Positions 17,541 to 26,643 of a stretch of 64,000 nucleotides of DNA are shown here, piece after piece. The position numbers and the translations under genes were made by a program. Within the stretch, counting starts at the first letter, position 1. Each line of letters starts with the position of its first letter. Source of the stretch: Marinimicrobium locisalis (GTDB lineage: Bacteria > Pseudomonadota > Gammaproteobacteria > Pseudomonadales > Cellvibrionaceae); contig NZ_JBDLLG010000001.1 in the NCBI RefSeq assembly GCF_039822625.1, positions 339,829 to 403,828 of the forward strand, given 5' to 3'. The notes beneath the pieces are model-generated. The model had not been told where the DNA came from, made no database searches, and saw only the letters and a list, made by a program, of their open reading frames with translations.

Positions 17541-17813
17541 GTGAACAAATCCGAGCTGATTGAAGCCATCGCCGCATCTGCGGACATTCCAAAAGCTGCT
17601 GCCGGCCGTGCGCTCGACGCAATGGTTGACAACGTAACTGGTGCTCTGAAGAAGGGCGATCAGGTTGTGCTGGTGGGTTTTGGTACTTTCTCTGTGAAGG
17701 AGCGTGCCGCACGTACCGGCCGCAACCCACAGACAGGCGCCGAGATTCAAATCGCCGCTGCCAAGGTACCGAGTTTCAAAGCGGGTAAAGCACTGAAAGA
17801 CGCTGTAAACTAA
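17541..17813 (+). CDS. hupB: DNA-binding protein HU-beta
   Basis: 90 residues from GTG 17541 with AAGGGG upstream. The sequence begins MNKSELIEAIAASADIPKAA and contains the HU signature GFGTFSVKERAARTGRNPQTG with the intercalating proline arm. It binds and bends DNA as a nucleoid protein. The frame is open upstream to 17484, but those residues do not belong to the family. Confidence 0.96.
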   Translation: MNKSELIEAIAASADIPKAAAGRALDAMVDNVTGALKKGDQVVLVGFGTFSVKERAARTGRNPQTGAEIQIAAAKVPSFKAGKALKDAVN

Positions 17814-17928
17814 GCGTTTGGCGCGCCTTCCGCGCGTTTCAGTGGTGATCAGAGACGAATGTCGTAGGCACCCATCAAGTCTTGAGTGGTTGCTCTAACC
17901 CGACGTATTAGTCCTGGCAGAATGAAGA

Positions 17929-17958
17929 GGCGCATCTCACAAGGTGCGCCTTTTCTTT
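17929..17958 (+). terminator. Rho-independent terminator after hupB
   Basis: GGCGCA (17929-17934) and TGCGCC (17945-17950) form a stem over a TCTCACAAGG loop, followed by TTTTCTTT. It lies about 115 bases after the hupB stop. Confidence 0.65.
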
Positions 17959-18057
17959 ATTCAACAAATACTTGGTTCGGTTTCAGCACTGAACATTATG
18001 ATAAAAAGCGCCCCTTGGATATGGTCGTCCCAAAGGGTTCACGATTAGGAGCAGACA

Positions 18058-19926
18058 ATGCTGCAGACGATTCGCGATAACTCAAAAGGTGTAGTGGCCG
18101 GTATTCTGGTCGGCTTCCTGGTTATTATTTTCGCTCTGTCGGGAGCCGAGGCACTGTTTTCCGGCAGCACTCAATCCCCAGAAGTGGCCACGGTTGAAGG
18201 TGAGGCGATCACCGAAACCCAGGTTGCGCGAGAAATTCATCGGCAACGTCAACAGATTTTGAGCGAGTATGGCGACTCCGTGCCCTCCGAATTTGTCAGT
18301 GACGAGCGCCTGCGTGAGCCCGCCGTCAATAACCTGGTACAGCGCCAAATCCTGGTACAGCACGCCCGCGACCGGGGGATGGCCGTAAGCGAGCAGACAC
18401 TGGACCAGATGATAGTCAGCAACCCCCAGTTCGCCGGCGATGACGGCAAATTTGATTCCAACCGCTATCAGCAAGTGCTTCGCTCTTCCGGCTTCACGCC
18501 CGCACAGTACAAACAGGTCTTGCGGCAGGAGTTGCTGCTGAATCAATTGGCGATGGGGGTTGGCAATAGTGGGTTCGTCACCCAGGATGAGCTGGAGCGT
18601 TTCGCGGCGTTGAACTATCAAACCCGGGACTTCTCTTATACGACCCTGACGCAAGAGCGCGTTGCCGATGATGTTGAAATCACCGAGTCGGACATCGAAG
18701 CTTATTACAATGGCAATCAACAGCAGTTTCGCCAGCCCGAACAGGTGGCCGTTGATTATATTGACCTGAGTGTCGAGTCCTTGATGGACCAAATTGAGAT
18801 CGACGAGTCGACGCTGCGAGATCAGTTCGAGGAAAACCAGGCCGCCCGTGACTCTCGCCCCGTGGAAGTTCGGGTGGCTCATATCCTGTTTGAGGACGGC
18901 GCCGACGAAGAGATAAACGAAGTGCAGAAGGCACTTGCTTCAGGTGAAGACTTCGCCGAGTTGGCAAGCGAGCACTCTGATGACCTGGGCTCTAAAGGGC
19001 AGGGGGGTGAGCTGGGCTTTATCACTGAAGACGGATTCCCCGAGCCGTTCGTCGCCGCTGCAAAATCCTTGGAAGAGGGGGAAGTTTCCGAACCGGTCGA
19101 GACCGATGCGGGGGTTCACCTGATCAAGGTTTTGGAGAAGCGCGGGAATGAAGAGGTCACCTTTGAAGACGCCCGCGACCGTATCGCTCGTCAGCTGAAG
19201 CGTGTTGAGGCGGAAAATGAGTTTGTTACTCTGATGGAGCGCCTCGGCGAGCTATCCTACAACGCCGAGAGCTTGGAGCCGGTGGCGGAAGAGCTGGGCT
19301 TGGACGTTGAAAATACGGGGCTGTTCACCCGCAATGGTGGGCCGGGTATTGCCTCTGAGGCGGCGGTAACGGAAGCGGCCTTTTCCGAGGAAGTGTTGGA
19401 GCGCGGCAATAGCAGTGATGTGATTGAGCTGGCCTCGGATCGAGTGGTCGTGTTGAAGAAGACAGACTACGAAGAGGCTTATGTTAAGCCTTTGGATGAG
19501 GTGAGGGATCAGATCGCCAATCAGCTGCGCCAGGAGCGTATCCGTAGCCTGCTGGCTGAACGTGGCGAGGCGCTGCGGGAGGCGCTTGAGCAGGGGCAGT
19601 CTTTGGAGGCGTTGGCTGAGGAGAATGATCTTGAGGTGAATACGGTTGAGGATGCTCAGCGTAATGAGGCGGATGTTCCTCGGGCATTGTCGAACCATGT
19701 GTTTTCGTTGCCTGCCCCTGAGGGTGCGGAGCCGGTTGTCAGCGGCGTTGCCACCGGTAGTGGTTATGCGCTGGTGAGCCTCTCTGAGGTGACGCCGGGT
19801 TCTTGGTCTTCTTTGAGTGAGGAGCAGCAGCGGTCTTTGCGTCGCAATCTGGCTCGTATGCAGGGTGAGCAGGAGTATACGGCTTATCGTACGCAGCTAA
19901 GAACGCAGGCCGATATCGAGCAGTAA
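18058..19926 (+). CDS. ppiD: Periplasmic folding chaperone PpiD (SurA-N / parvulin-type)
   Basis: 622 residues. It begins MLQTIRDNSKGVVAGILVGF, a short cytoplasmic tail and one membrane anchor (about 11-33). A SurA-N-like chaperone region follows, then a PPIC parvulin domain at about 265-362 (VRVAHILFED and GGELGFITEDGFPEPF), then a long C-terminal region. It is inner-membrane-anchored and assists outer-membrane protein folding at the Sec exit. An AGGAGCAG ribosome-binding site precedes ATG 18058. The last ~400 bp have strongly G/T-ending codons compared with the rest of the gene. Confidence 0.94.
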   Translation: MLQTIRDNSKGVVAGILVGFLVIIFALSGAEALFSGSTQSPEVATVEGEAITETQVAREIHRQRQQILSEYGDSVPSEFVSDERLREPAVNNLVQRQILVQHARDRGMAVSEQTLDQMIVSNPQFAGDDGKFDSNRYQQVLRSSGFTPAQYKQVLRQELLLNQLAMGVGNSGFVTQDELERFAALNYQTRDFSYTTLTQERVADDVEITESDIEAYYNGNQQQFRQPEQVAVDYIDLSVESLMDQIEIDESTLRDQFEENQAARDSRPVEVRVAHILFEDGADEEINEVQKALASGEDFAELASEHSDDLGSKGQGGELGFITEDGFPEPFVAAAKSLEEGEVSEPVETDAGVHLIKVLEKRGNEEVTFEDARDRIARQLKRVEAENEFVTLMERLGELSYNAESLEPVAEELGLDVENTGLFTRNGGPGIASEAAVTEAAFSEEVLERGNSSDVIELASDRVVVLKKTDYEEAYVKPLDEVRDQIANQLRQERIRSLLAERGEALREALEQGQSLEALAEENDLEVNTVEDAQRNEADVPRALSNHVFSLPAPEGAEPVVSGVATGSGYALVSLSEVTPGSWSSLSEEQQRSLRRNLARMQGEQEYTAYRTQLRTQADIEQ

Positions 19927-19940
19927 GCAGCCGATATAAC

Positions 19941-19980
19941 GCCATAAAAAAACCCGCTTTCGAGCGGGTTTTTTTATGGC
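19941..19980. terminator. Bidirectional rho-independent terminator after ppiD
   Basis: An 18-bp perfect inverted repeat with TTCG loop (arms 19941-19958 and 19963-19980). Each arm carries a seven-base A or T run beside a GC-rich CCCGCT/AGCGGG core, so it can work on both strands. Confidence 0.93.
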
Positions 19981-20017
19981 TGTTGTCTTAGTTCATGGTG
20001 CTAGTTAGTTGAGTTCC

Positions 20018-20073
20018 GGCAAGGGAGAGGGTGGGTACTTCGGGGACCCGCCGTAAACCCATCCATGGGGGCT
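20018..20073. repeat. Half copy of the palindromic core element
   Basis: On the minus strand this reads as the right half of the elements at 29288-29613: hairpin CCCATGGATGGG, then TTTACGGCGG, then a GTCCCCGAAG arm. The 30-nt arm (20018-20047) has no complementary partner nearby, so the copy is solitary. A further fragment, AAGGAACTAAAGCC at 20080-20093, matches with one difference a piece of the insertion in the 29454-29613 element. Confidence 0.75.
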
Positions 20074-20117
20074 ACAAATAAGGAACTAAAGCCATACCCC
20101 ATGATTGAGTGATGGCT

Positions 20118-21725
20118 CTAATAACCACCATTCTCCGTCACATCCACAAACAGCGTCAGTGACTGGCCGGGGTGGATGTAGCTTGAGGGTGATACCTGGT
20201 TCCAGCGCAGGATATCCTTAACGGAAAGGTTAAAATGACTGGCGATACGCGCCAGAGAATCCCCCTTGCGCACCCGGTAGCTGACCTTGCGAACCACCGA
20301 CCGGTTATCGGATTGCGCCGTGGTCAAGTCCTCCTGCTCCGTCCAGATGACCAGATTTTGCCCGGGCATCAGCGTATCGCCCGGAGCCATTCCATTCCAG
20401 TTTGTCAGCGCGCCGACCGTAATGCCGTGGCGCTTGGCAATGGTCCAGAAGCTGTCGCCGGGGCGGACTTTATAATCGACCCGAGAGCTTCCCTCGGCGC
20501 CTTTGGAGTTATCCTGGACGCGTTCTCGGCGCTGGTCGGCGCTGAAAGCATACCGGTCAGAAGGGTGTTTGGCCGTGGGAATCATCAACGTCTGCCCGAC
20601 GCGAATGATATTACTGGAAAGTTCGTTCACCCGCTTAATGTTGTCAACGCTGGTTCGATGCCGGCGGGCGATGGTGATGAGAGAGTCCCCTGAGGCCACG
20701 CGGTAACGGCGCCAGCCGATACGCTCGTCGGCGTCGATGTTGGCCAGCCGGGTGCGAAACGCTTCTTCGTGGTCTACAGGAACCAACAGCTGGTGGGGGC
20801 CATCCGGGTCGGTGGCCCAGCGGTTGTAGCCAGCGTTCAGCATGTAGAGTTCGTCGAGATCGAGTTGGGCGAGTTCCGCCGCCTGGGCCAGATCAATCTG
20901 GGACTCGACATCCACGATACTGAAATAAGGCTCGTCCGGGATTGGCTTCAAGGCCAGATCAAACTGCTCGGGGTTCTTTACGATCCGGGACAACGCGAGT
21001 AGCTGCGGGACATAGGCCTGGGTCTCGCGCGGCAAGCGCAGAGACCAGAAGTCCGTGGGTTTGCCCTGGCGCTCATTGGCACGCATGCGGCGCATGACAT
21101 TGCCCTGGCCGGTGTTGTATGAGGCGAGGGCCAGCAGCCAGTCACCGTCAAACAGCTCGTTCAGGTACTTTAAGTAGCGGATCGCTGCGTCGGTGGAGGC
21201 TACGATATCCCGGCGCCCGTCGTACCACCAGTTCTGTTTCAGGCCATATTGGCGTCCAGTGGCGGGCACAAACTGCCAGATGCCCGAGGCACGGCCGTGG
21301 GAGTAGGCAAACGGATCAAAAGCGCTTTCGACGATGGGCAGCAAAGCCAGCTCGGTGGGCAGCCCTTCCTCTTCCAAACGCGTGATAATGTAATGCAGGT
21401 ACCGGTGGCCGCGCTCCATGACCCGCTCCATATAATGCGGGTGTTTGCCGTACCACTTCAGGTAGGTATCGACGCGCGGGTGGTCGATTTCGGGCAACGC
21501 ATAGCCCTCGCGCAGCCGCGGCCACAGGTTGCCCCGGTCAGATACCGCAAACTCAGCGTGTTTTTCTTCATCTCGAGTACACAGGGCTTCATCGACCACC
21601 AGAGAGGCGCTCTGCGCCAGTTTCAGCGGTTGGTCGAGGTTGGGGTCGGACGACGTCTGCGTTTGACAACCACTGAGAGTCATCAGGCCGACAGCGAGGG
21701 CGATTGGGCGCTTGAATCGATTCAT
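20118..21725 (-). CDS. mltD: Membrane-bound lytic murein transglycosylase D with three LysM domains
   Basis: 535 residues. A lipoprotein signal ends in LSGC with C20 as the lipidated residue. The SLT transglycosylase domain has the catalytic glutamate at 133 (LLPIVESAFDPFAYSHGRAS) and GIWQFVPATGRQYGL. Three LysM peptidoglycan-binding repeats follow, near 340-387 (VASGDSLITIARRH), 417-463 (VRPGDSFWTIAKRH) and 482-528 (VRKGDSLARIASHF). It cleaves glycan strands to anhydro-muropeptides at the outer membrane. It neighbours gloB as in Pseudomonas. Confidence 0.95.
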   Translation of the reverse strand: MNRFKRPIALAVGLMTLSGCQTQTSSDPNLDQPLKLAQSASLVVDEALCTRDEEKHAEFAVSDRGNLWPRLREGYALPEIDHPRVDTYLKWYGKHPHYMERVMERGHRYLHYIITRLEEEGLPTELALLPIVESAFDPFAYSHGRASGIWQFVPATGRQYGLKQNWWYDGRRDIVASTDAAIRYLKYLNELFDGDWLLALASYNTGQGNVMRRMRANERQGKPTDFWSLRLPRETQAYVPQLLALSRIVKNPEQFDLALKPIPDEPYFSIVDVESQIDLAQAAELAQLDLDELYMLNAGYNRWATDPDGPHQLLVPVDHEEAFRTRLANIDADERIGWRRYRVASGDSLITIARRHRTSVDNIKRVNELSSNIIRVGQTLMIPTAKHPSDRYAFSADQRRERVQDNSKGAEGSSRVDYKVRPGDSFWTIAKRHGITVGALTNWNGMAPGDTLMPGQNLVIWTEQEDLTTAQSDNRSVVRKVSYRVRKGDSLARIASHFNLSVKDILRWNQVSPSSYIHPGQSLTLFVDVTENGGY

Positions 21726-21855
21726 TGAATACCGGTGTACTGGTCTAATGAGGCCCGACGTCGTATCGCCAGGCGTGGATTTTTGCGATTCTAGGGAGTC
21801 CCCGATAGGGCGTCAAGGATTGCATTCAGACTTTGCGAACCGCCCGTTAGAATCG

Positions 21856-22644
21856 CTAACGAAAGCCATCTCTACGCCGGCGCAGTTCGGCAAACACCTC
21901 GACGGCATTCGCTGTTTCGCCAAGCCCCAGGGCTTGACGAACGTTCGGGGCCTCGGTGCGCAGGAAAGGGTTGGTAAGGCGTTCCGCAGTCAGTTCCGTA
22001 GGCAGGGTGGGGGCCCCTCGGGCTCGGCACTGCTCCACCTCGGACAGGCGTTCAGCGACGGCCGTGTTGGATGGATCGACGCTCCGGGCAAAGCGCAGAT
22101 TAATATGGGTGTACTCGTGGGCACAATAAATTCGGGTCTCCGGCGGTAGAGCATTAAGCTTGCGGAGCGAATTTAGGGCTTGATCGGGGGTGCCCTCAAA
22201 CAGGCGCCCACAACCTGCGGCGAAGAGTGCATCGCCGCAGAATACCCTAGGCGGCTCTCCCTGAGTCTGTGGTGCTTGAAAGTAGGCTAGGTGGTCCAGG
22301 GTGTGGCCCGGCACCGCGTGGACGGACAGGGTCAGCCCGGGGAGGTTCAGACGGTCGCCTTCGGTGAGTCGGTGCGTCACCTGCGGGACAGAGGCGGGGC
22401 CGTAGACCGGCACCGGGTGTTTTGCCAGCAAGCCGTCGAGGCCGTCGGTGTGATCCCAGTGATGGTGGGTGATTAAAATGGCCTTGAGGGTCAGAGAGCG
22501 CTCTTCCAGAGCCGATAGTGCCGGAGCCGCGTCGCCCGGATCGACCAAGTAGACGTCCTGCTCATGGGCGTCGGCGGCGTCTCCGACGGGTAACAACCAG
22601 ATATAGTTAGTATCGAGGGCGGGAATCGCAATGGGTTCTAGCAT
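21856..22644 (-). CDS. gloB: Hydroxyacylglutathione hydrolase (glyoxalase II)
   Basis: 262 residues from ATG 22644 (MLEPIAIPALDTNYIWLL) with AGGAG six bases upstream; the frame is open to 22683, but that lacks family similarity. The metallo-beta-lactamase metal motif THHHWDH gives H60, H62, D64 and H65. FCGDALFAAGCGRLFEG and YCAHEYTHINLRFA supply the remaining ligands and glutathione contacts. It hydrolyses S-lactoylglutathione in methylglyoxal detoxification. It is divergent from the methyltransferase gene. Confidence 0.94.
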   Translation of the reverse strand: MLEPIAIPALDTNYIWLLPVGDAADAHEQDVYLVDPGDAAPALSALEERSLTLKAILITHHHWDHTDGLDGLLAKHPVPVYGPASVPQVTHRLTEGDRLNLPGLTLSVHAVPGHTLDHLAYFQAPQTQGEPPRVFCGDALFAAGCGRLFEGTPDQALNSLRKLNALPPETRIYCAHEYTHINLRFARSVDPSNTAVAERLSEVEQCRARGAPTLPTELTAERLTNPFLRTEAPNVRQALGLGETANAVEVFAELRRRRDGFR

Positions 22645-22671
22645 GCCAACTCCTGACTTGGGACGCGAGTG

Positions 22672-22681
22672 GAGTATACTC
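22672..22681. promoter_or_regulatory. Palindromic -10-like box between gloB and the methyltransferase gene
   Basis: GAGTATACTC is a perfect 10-bp palindrome containing TATACT on both strands, in an 81-bp divergent intergenic region. It may serve as a shared -10 region or an operator. No convincing -35 box was seen. Confidence 0.35.
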
Positions 22682-22725
22682 ACACCATACCTGAATTCTT
22701 CTCAATCGCCGAACAGTGGTTAATT

Positions 22726-23538
22726 ATGGCGTCATCGAAACAGTTGCATCGATTCCGCGCCTGGAGGCGGCGTCGGTTCGGAGTGCCCGGGCTTCAGCGT
22801 TCGAGCCCGGAGTTATCAGCGTGGTTCCAAACACCGCTGGGCAGCGCTGTCCTCGGCGAAGAGAAGCGCTGCCTTGATGAGCAACTGGAGGACCTTTTCG
22901 GCTACCATCTGCTGCAGATGGGCATTGATCCAAGTATCGATGTTAGCGGCGGCAGTCGCATCACCCATCGCGTCACGGTGGCTCATCAGGCGCACCAACA
23001 AGCCGTGCTTTCCCCTCTGGTGGCTGATCACCGTCAACTTCCGCTGCCGCCGGAGTCAGTGGACTTGGTGGTTATCCACCATCTGCTGGACTACAGCCAA
23101 GCCCCCCACCAGCTATTGCGCGAAGCCCAGCGCGTGCTGATCCCTCGGGGGCATTTGATCATAGTGGGGTTTAACCCTGCCAGCGTCTTTGGGTTGGTTC
23201 GGTGGGTGGCCCGTTGGTTTAGTGATCGTGCCTTGTGGCGTCACCAGGCGCTGCGCCTGGGTCGGTTGCTGGACTGGCTACAACTGCTGGACCTGGAGCC
23301 GGACCAGGTTCGGGGGGGCTTCTTTCGCCCGCCCGTGACCTCTCCGGGCTCGTTACGGCGTTTGCATTGGCTCGAGCGCTGGGGTAAAAAGCTGCGCTGG
23401 CCGAGCGGTGCCTTTTATTTGGTGGTGGCCTGTAAGGAAGTGGGCGGCACCGTGCCGGTGAAACCTCAGTGGCAGGCGCCCGAAAAGCCGGTACCCGGAT
23501 TCGGTGCCAGCCCGTTAAGACGAAACAAAAAACAGTAA
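22726..23538 (+). CDS. Class I SAM-dependent methyltransferase (YafS-like)
   Basis: 270 residues from ATG 22726. The methyltransferase core is recognisable by LPLPPESVDLVVIHHLLDYS and LREAQRVLIPRGHLIIVGFNP (motifs around the acidic loop and post-I strand). Motif I is degenerate. Its position between gloB and rnhA matches the YafS/methyltransferase_11 gene in E. coli and Pseudomonas. The substrate is unknown. It probably belongs with rnhA and dnaQ (24 bp to rnhA). Confidence 0.8.
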   Translation: MASSKQLHRFRAWRRRRFGVPGLQRSSPELSAWFQTPLGSAVLGEEKRCLDEQLEDLFGYHLLQMGIDPSIDVSGGSRITHRVTVAHQAHQQAVLSPLVADHRQLPLPPESVDLVVIHHLLDYSQAPHQLLREAQRVLIPRGHLIIVGFNPASVFGLVRWVARWFSDRALWRHQALRLGRLLDWLQLLDLEPDQVRGGFFRPPVTSPGSLRRLHWLERWGKKLRWPSGAFYLVVACKEVGGTVPVKPQWQAPEKPVPGFGASPLRRNKKQ

Positions 23539-23562
23539 AATCAACAAGATACCGGAGAAAGC

Positions 23563-24000
23563 TTGAAAAAAATTGAAGTGTTTACAGACGGTGCCTGCCG
23601 GGGCAACCCCGGGCCGGGTGGTTGGGGCGCGCTGCTGCGCTTCAATGGTAGGGAGCGGCACCTGCATGGCGGAGAAGCGCAAACCACCAACAACCGAATG
23701 GAGCTCAAGGCCGCTATCGAAGCGCTGACGGCACTCAAAGAGCCCTGTGAGGTGGCGTTGACCACTGACTCCCAGTACGTGCGCAAGGGGATCAATGAGT
23801 GGATGGCGGGCTGGAAGCGCAACGGTTGGAAAACCGCTGCCAAGAAGCCGGTCAAAAACCGGGACCTGTGGCAGGCACTGGATGAGCTGGCTCAGCGGCA
23901 TACCATTGAATGGCACTGGGTGAAAGGGCACAGTGGTCACCGGGAAAATGAGATTGCCGATGAGTTGGCGAATCTCGGTATTGACGAAATGAGGGGTTAA
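23563..24000 (+). CDS. rnhA: Ribonuclease HI
   Basis: 145 residues, degrading RNA of RNA-DNA hybrids. It begins MKKIEVFTDGACRGNPGPGG with the first catalytic aspartate at D9; the glutamate lies in NNRMELKAAIEAL, the second aspartate in TTDSQYVRKGI, and the last in NEIADELAN. The start is TTG at 23563 with GGAG six bases upstream. It overlaps dnaQ by one base (TAATG). Confidence 0.95.
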   Translation: MKKIEVFTDGACRGNPGPGGWGALLRFNGRERHLHGGEAQTTNNRMELKAAIEALTALKEPCEVALTTDSQYVRKGINEWMAGWKRNGWKTAAKKPVKNRDLWQALDELAQRHTIEWHWVKGHSGHRENEIADELANLGIDEMRG

Positions 24001-24710
24001 TGGTGCGACAGATTGTACTCGATACGGAAACCACCGGCCTGGAAACGGCCCAGGGGCACCGCATCATCGAAATAGGCTGTGTGGAGCTGGTCAACCGCAA
24101 ACTCACCGGCCGGCATTATCACCAGTACATTAATCCCGAACGGGAGGTTGACTCCGGCGCCATGGAGGTCCACGGCATTACCAATGAAATGTTGGCGGAT
24201 AAACCGGTATTCGCTCAGGTCGTGGAAGAGTTTCTGGCGTTTATCGAAGGGGCGGAGCTGGTCATCCACAACGCGCCCTTTGATATCGGATTTATCGATC
24301 ACGAGTTAAAACAGTGGAATACCCGCTACGGCTCCATCGCCAAGCGCTGCGGGGTGGTCGACAGCCTGGTGCTGGCCCGTACCAAGCACCCCGGCCAGAA
24401 AAACAATTTGGACGCCCTGTGCAAGCGCTACGGGGTGGATAACACCCAGCGGGAACTGCACGGGGCCCTGCTGGATGCCGAGATTCTGGCGGACGTCTAC
24501 CTGCTGATGACGGGCGGCCAGACGGCCCTGTCCCTGGGGGGGCAATCTTCAAAAGAGGGCGGGGCCAGTTCGGGCACCGAACGGCGGCCCCTAGCCAACG
24601 ATCGCCCTCCGTTGCCGGTGATCGAAGCGTCTGAAGAAGAATTTGCCGCCCATCGGGCCAAGCTGGAAGCGATTGAAAAAGCCGCGGGGCAAGTCCTGTG
24701 GAGGGATTGA
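24000..24710 (+). CDS. dnaQ: DNA polymerase III epsilon subunit (proofreading exonuclease)
   Basis: 236 residues. The DEDDh exonuclease motifs are present: ExoI VLDTETTGL (D8, E10), ExoII HNAPFDIGFIDHEL and ExoIII HGALLDAEILADVYL. The C-terminal tail that contacts the alpha subunit ends VLWRD. It shares a base with the rnhA stop, the usual coupling of these genes. Confidence 0.95.
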   Translation: MVRQIVLDTETTGLETAQGHRIIEIGCVELVNRKLTGRHYHQYINPEREVDSGAMEVHGITNEMLADKPVFAQVVEEFLAFIEGAELVIHNAPFDIGFIDHELKQWNTRYGSIAKRCGVVDSLVLARTKHPGQKNNLDALCKRYGVDNTQRELHGALLDAEILADVYLLMTGGQTALSLGGQSSKEGGASSGTERRPLANDRPPLPVIEASEEEFAAHRAKLEAIEKAAGQVLWRD

Positions 24711-24932
24711 TTGGTGCTCCAAAAAGACCGATTTCTTAAGGACTTACGTTGCTTTGCTCAAGTTTTTATGAAAAATAGGTAAAGTTGGGTTACATTGACG
24801 GTTTGAGGGTCTGTTTGTCTGAATCGTATTCAAAATCGATCCACGCAGCTAGCCCCTCCTTCGGCCAAAATGTTAGGCCATAATTTAAGCAGTCCATCAA
24901 TAAACGCTTCATAAACAAAAAGGGTCGCGGCG

Positions 24933-26642
24933 GTGAGCAGCACTGAAAACGTCAACCTCAACTCTTTGAAACTGGTTCAAGACCAGTTAGTGGCAACCAT
25001 TGAGCATGCCGCCACTCAGCTGGAGCAGTTTGCCGCCGACCGCAACAACGGCGAGCTGCTGCAAAATTGCATCGACAGTATTAAACAGATCAGCGGTACC
25101 CTGAATCTGCTGCAGCTGCGGGGGGTCGACACGCTGGCTCAGGAGTTGGTCGAACAGATTACCGACATTCCGCTCGGAGAAGAGCAAGACACCAACCGCA
25201 AGCTGGACATACTGACCTCCGCGTTTTTCATCCTGCCGCGTTATCTGGAATATTGCCTCCAAACCTCAAAAAGCATGGCGGTGCTGCTGGTCCCCCATAT
25301 CAACGAGCTGCGCCAGCTGCGCAAGGCGCCGCCCTTGCCCGAAAGCCACTTTTACAACATCGAGGTGACTCCGGTCTATGCGGGCAACAAACAGAGCAGC
25401 ACCGTATTGGGCGAAGACATGCGGGCGCTGGTGCGCCGGTTGCGGCACATGTACCAGGTGGGGCTGGTCAATGTTCTGCGGGACAAACAAGTGCGCGCTT
25501 CCCTGGGCATGATGGGTCGCGCCATGGAGCGTCTGGAATCCATCAGCAATGCCCGGCCCCGCGCCGCACTGTGGTGGGTGGCGGCGGCAACACTGGAGGC
25601 GCTGCGCTCGGAGAACATGGTCATTAGCGTCAGTCGCAAGCGCCTGTTCAGCGCCCTGGACCGGGAAATCAAGAAGCTGCAGCTGTCCGGGCCCGAAGGG
25701 CTCGAAGTCGCGCCGCCGAAAGACCTGCTCCGAGACATGCTCTACCTGATAGCCCTTTCCCGCGCCTCAGGTCCCCAAGTCGATGCAGTGGTCACAGCTT
25801 ACAACCTGTCGCCTTTGCCCTATACCGATGCCGAGCTCACTCGCGAGCTGGAATTCCTCAAAGGCCCCAGCGCCGCTACCATTCACTCCATGGGCACCGT
25901 GCTCAAAGACGAGTTGCGCAGTACTAAGAACATTCTGGAGAGGGCCGCCCAAGGGGGCACTGAGCTGCTTCGCGAAAGCCCGGAACTGCTCGAAACCCTG
26001 AAAAAGGTGGCGGACATTCTCTCGGTGGTGGGGTTGGTTTCCGCCAGCAACAGCCTCAAGGAAGAGATTCAGAAGATTCAGCGCTGGCACCAGTCGGATG
26101 AGGTGGTGGACCCGGACGAGCTGCTGGGCGTTGCGGATACACTGCTCTACATCGAAAGCTCCATCTCCGGTCTGGGCAAAATGAACCTCTCCGAGGAGCA
26201 ACTGACTCAAATCAACGCTCGCTCCCGGGACGAAGTTATCTCCACCAGCCAACTGGCCGAAGCGGAAGAGCTGGTGCTGGAAGAAGCGGAGTCCGGCCTG
26301 GCCATGATAAAGCGGGCCCTGACCTCCTTTGTTGAATCGAATTACGATGTGGGCCACATTAAGAACGTGGCGACCACCCTAAACACCATTCGCGGCGGGA
26401 TGGTCGTATTGGGGCGGACCCGAGCGGCTGCGGTGCTGAACTCCTGCGTTCAGTTTATTGATCAGTCGCTCCTCAAAAATGAAAAGCCCGCGGCGGTCCA
26501 GCATATGCTGGAGACTTTCGCCGATGCGGTAATCAGTCTCGAATACTACATTGACAGTATCAAGCAGGACCGGCGCACGGACGATAGTGTTTTGCAAGTG
26601 GCTGAAGAAAGCCTGGATGCCCTGGGATACCCGGTGCAATAA
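24933..26642 (+). CDS. fimL: FimL-like scaffold protein (twitching motility / Chp-cAMP regulation)
   Basis: 569 residues from GTG 24933. There are no catalytic motifs; the sequence is helical and Hpt-like, resembling the N terminus of ChpA. Recognisable blocks include SAFFILPRYLEYCLQ, VRASLGMMGRAMERLE and MVVLGRTRAAAVLNSCVQFI. In P. aeruginosa FimL (557 residues) links FimV and the Chp system to adenylate cyclase and type IV pili, and the gene lies next to nudC as here. The 222-bp gap before it holds no recognised gene. Confidence 0.8.
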   Translation: MSSTENVNLNSLKLVQDQLVATIEHAATQLEQFAADRNNGELLQNCIDSIKQISGTLNLLQLRGVDTLAQELVEQITDIPLGEEQDTNRKLDILTSAFFILPRYLEYCLQTSKSMAVLLVPHINELRQLRKAPPLPESHFYNIEVTPVYAGNKQSSTVLGEDMRALVRRLRHMYQVGLVNVLRDKQVRASLGMMGRAMERLESISNARPRAALWWVAAATLEALRSENMVISVSRKRLFSALDREIKKLQLSGPEGLEVAPPKDLLRDMLYLIALSRASGPQVDAVVTAYNLSPLPYTDAELTRELEFLKGPSAATIHSMGTVLKDELRSTKNILERAAQGGTELLRESPELLETLKKVADILSVVGLVSASNSLKEEIQKIQRWHQSDEVVDPDELLGVADTLLYIESSISGLGKMNLSEEQLTQINARSRDEVISTSQLAEAEELVLEEAESGLAMIKRALTSFVESNYDVGHIKNVATTLNTIRGGMVVLGRTRAAAVLNSCVQFIDQSLLKNEKPAAVQHMLETFADAVISLEYYIDSIKQDRRTDDSVLQVAEESLDALGYPVQ

Positions 26643-26643
26643 G

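Noticed and set aside
17886..18080. A 64-codon open frame between hupB and ppiD
   Set aside because: It spans the hupB terminator hairpin and the ppiD ribosome-binding site, so it is not credible as a gene.
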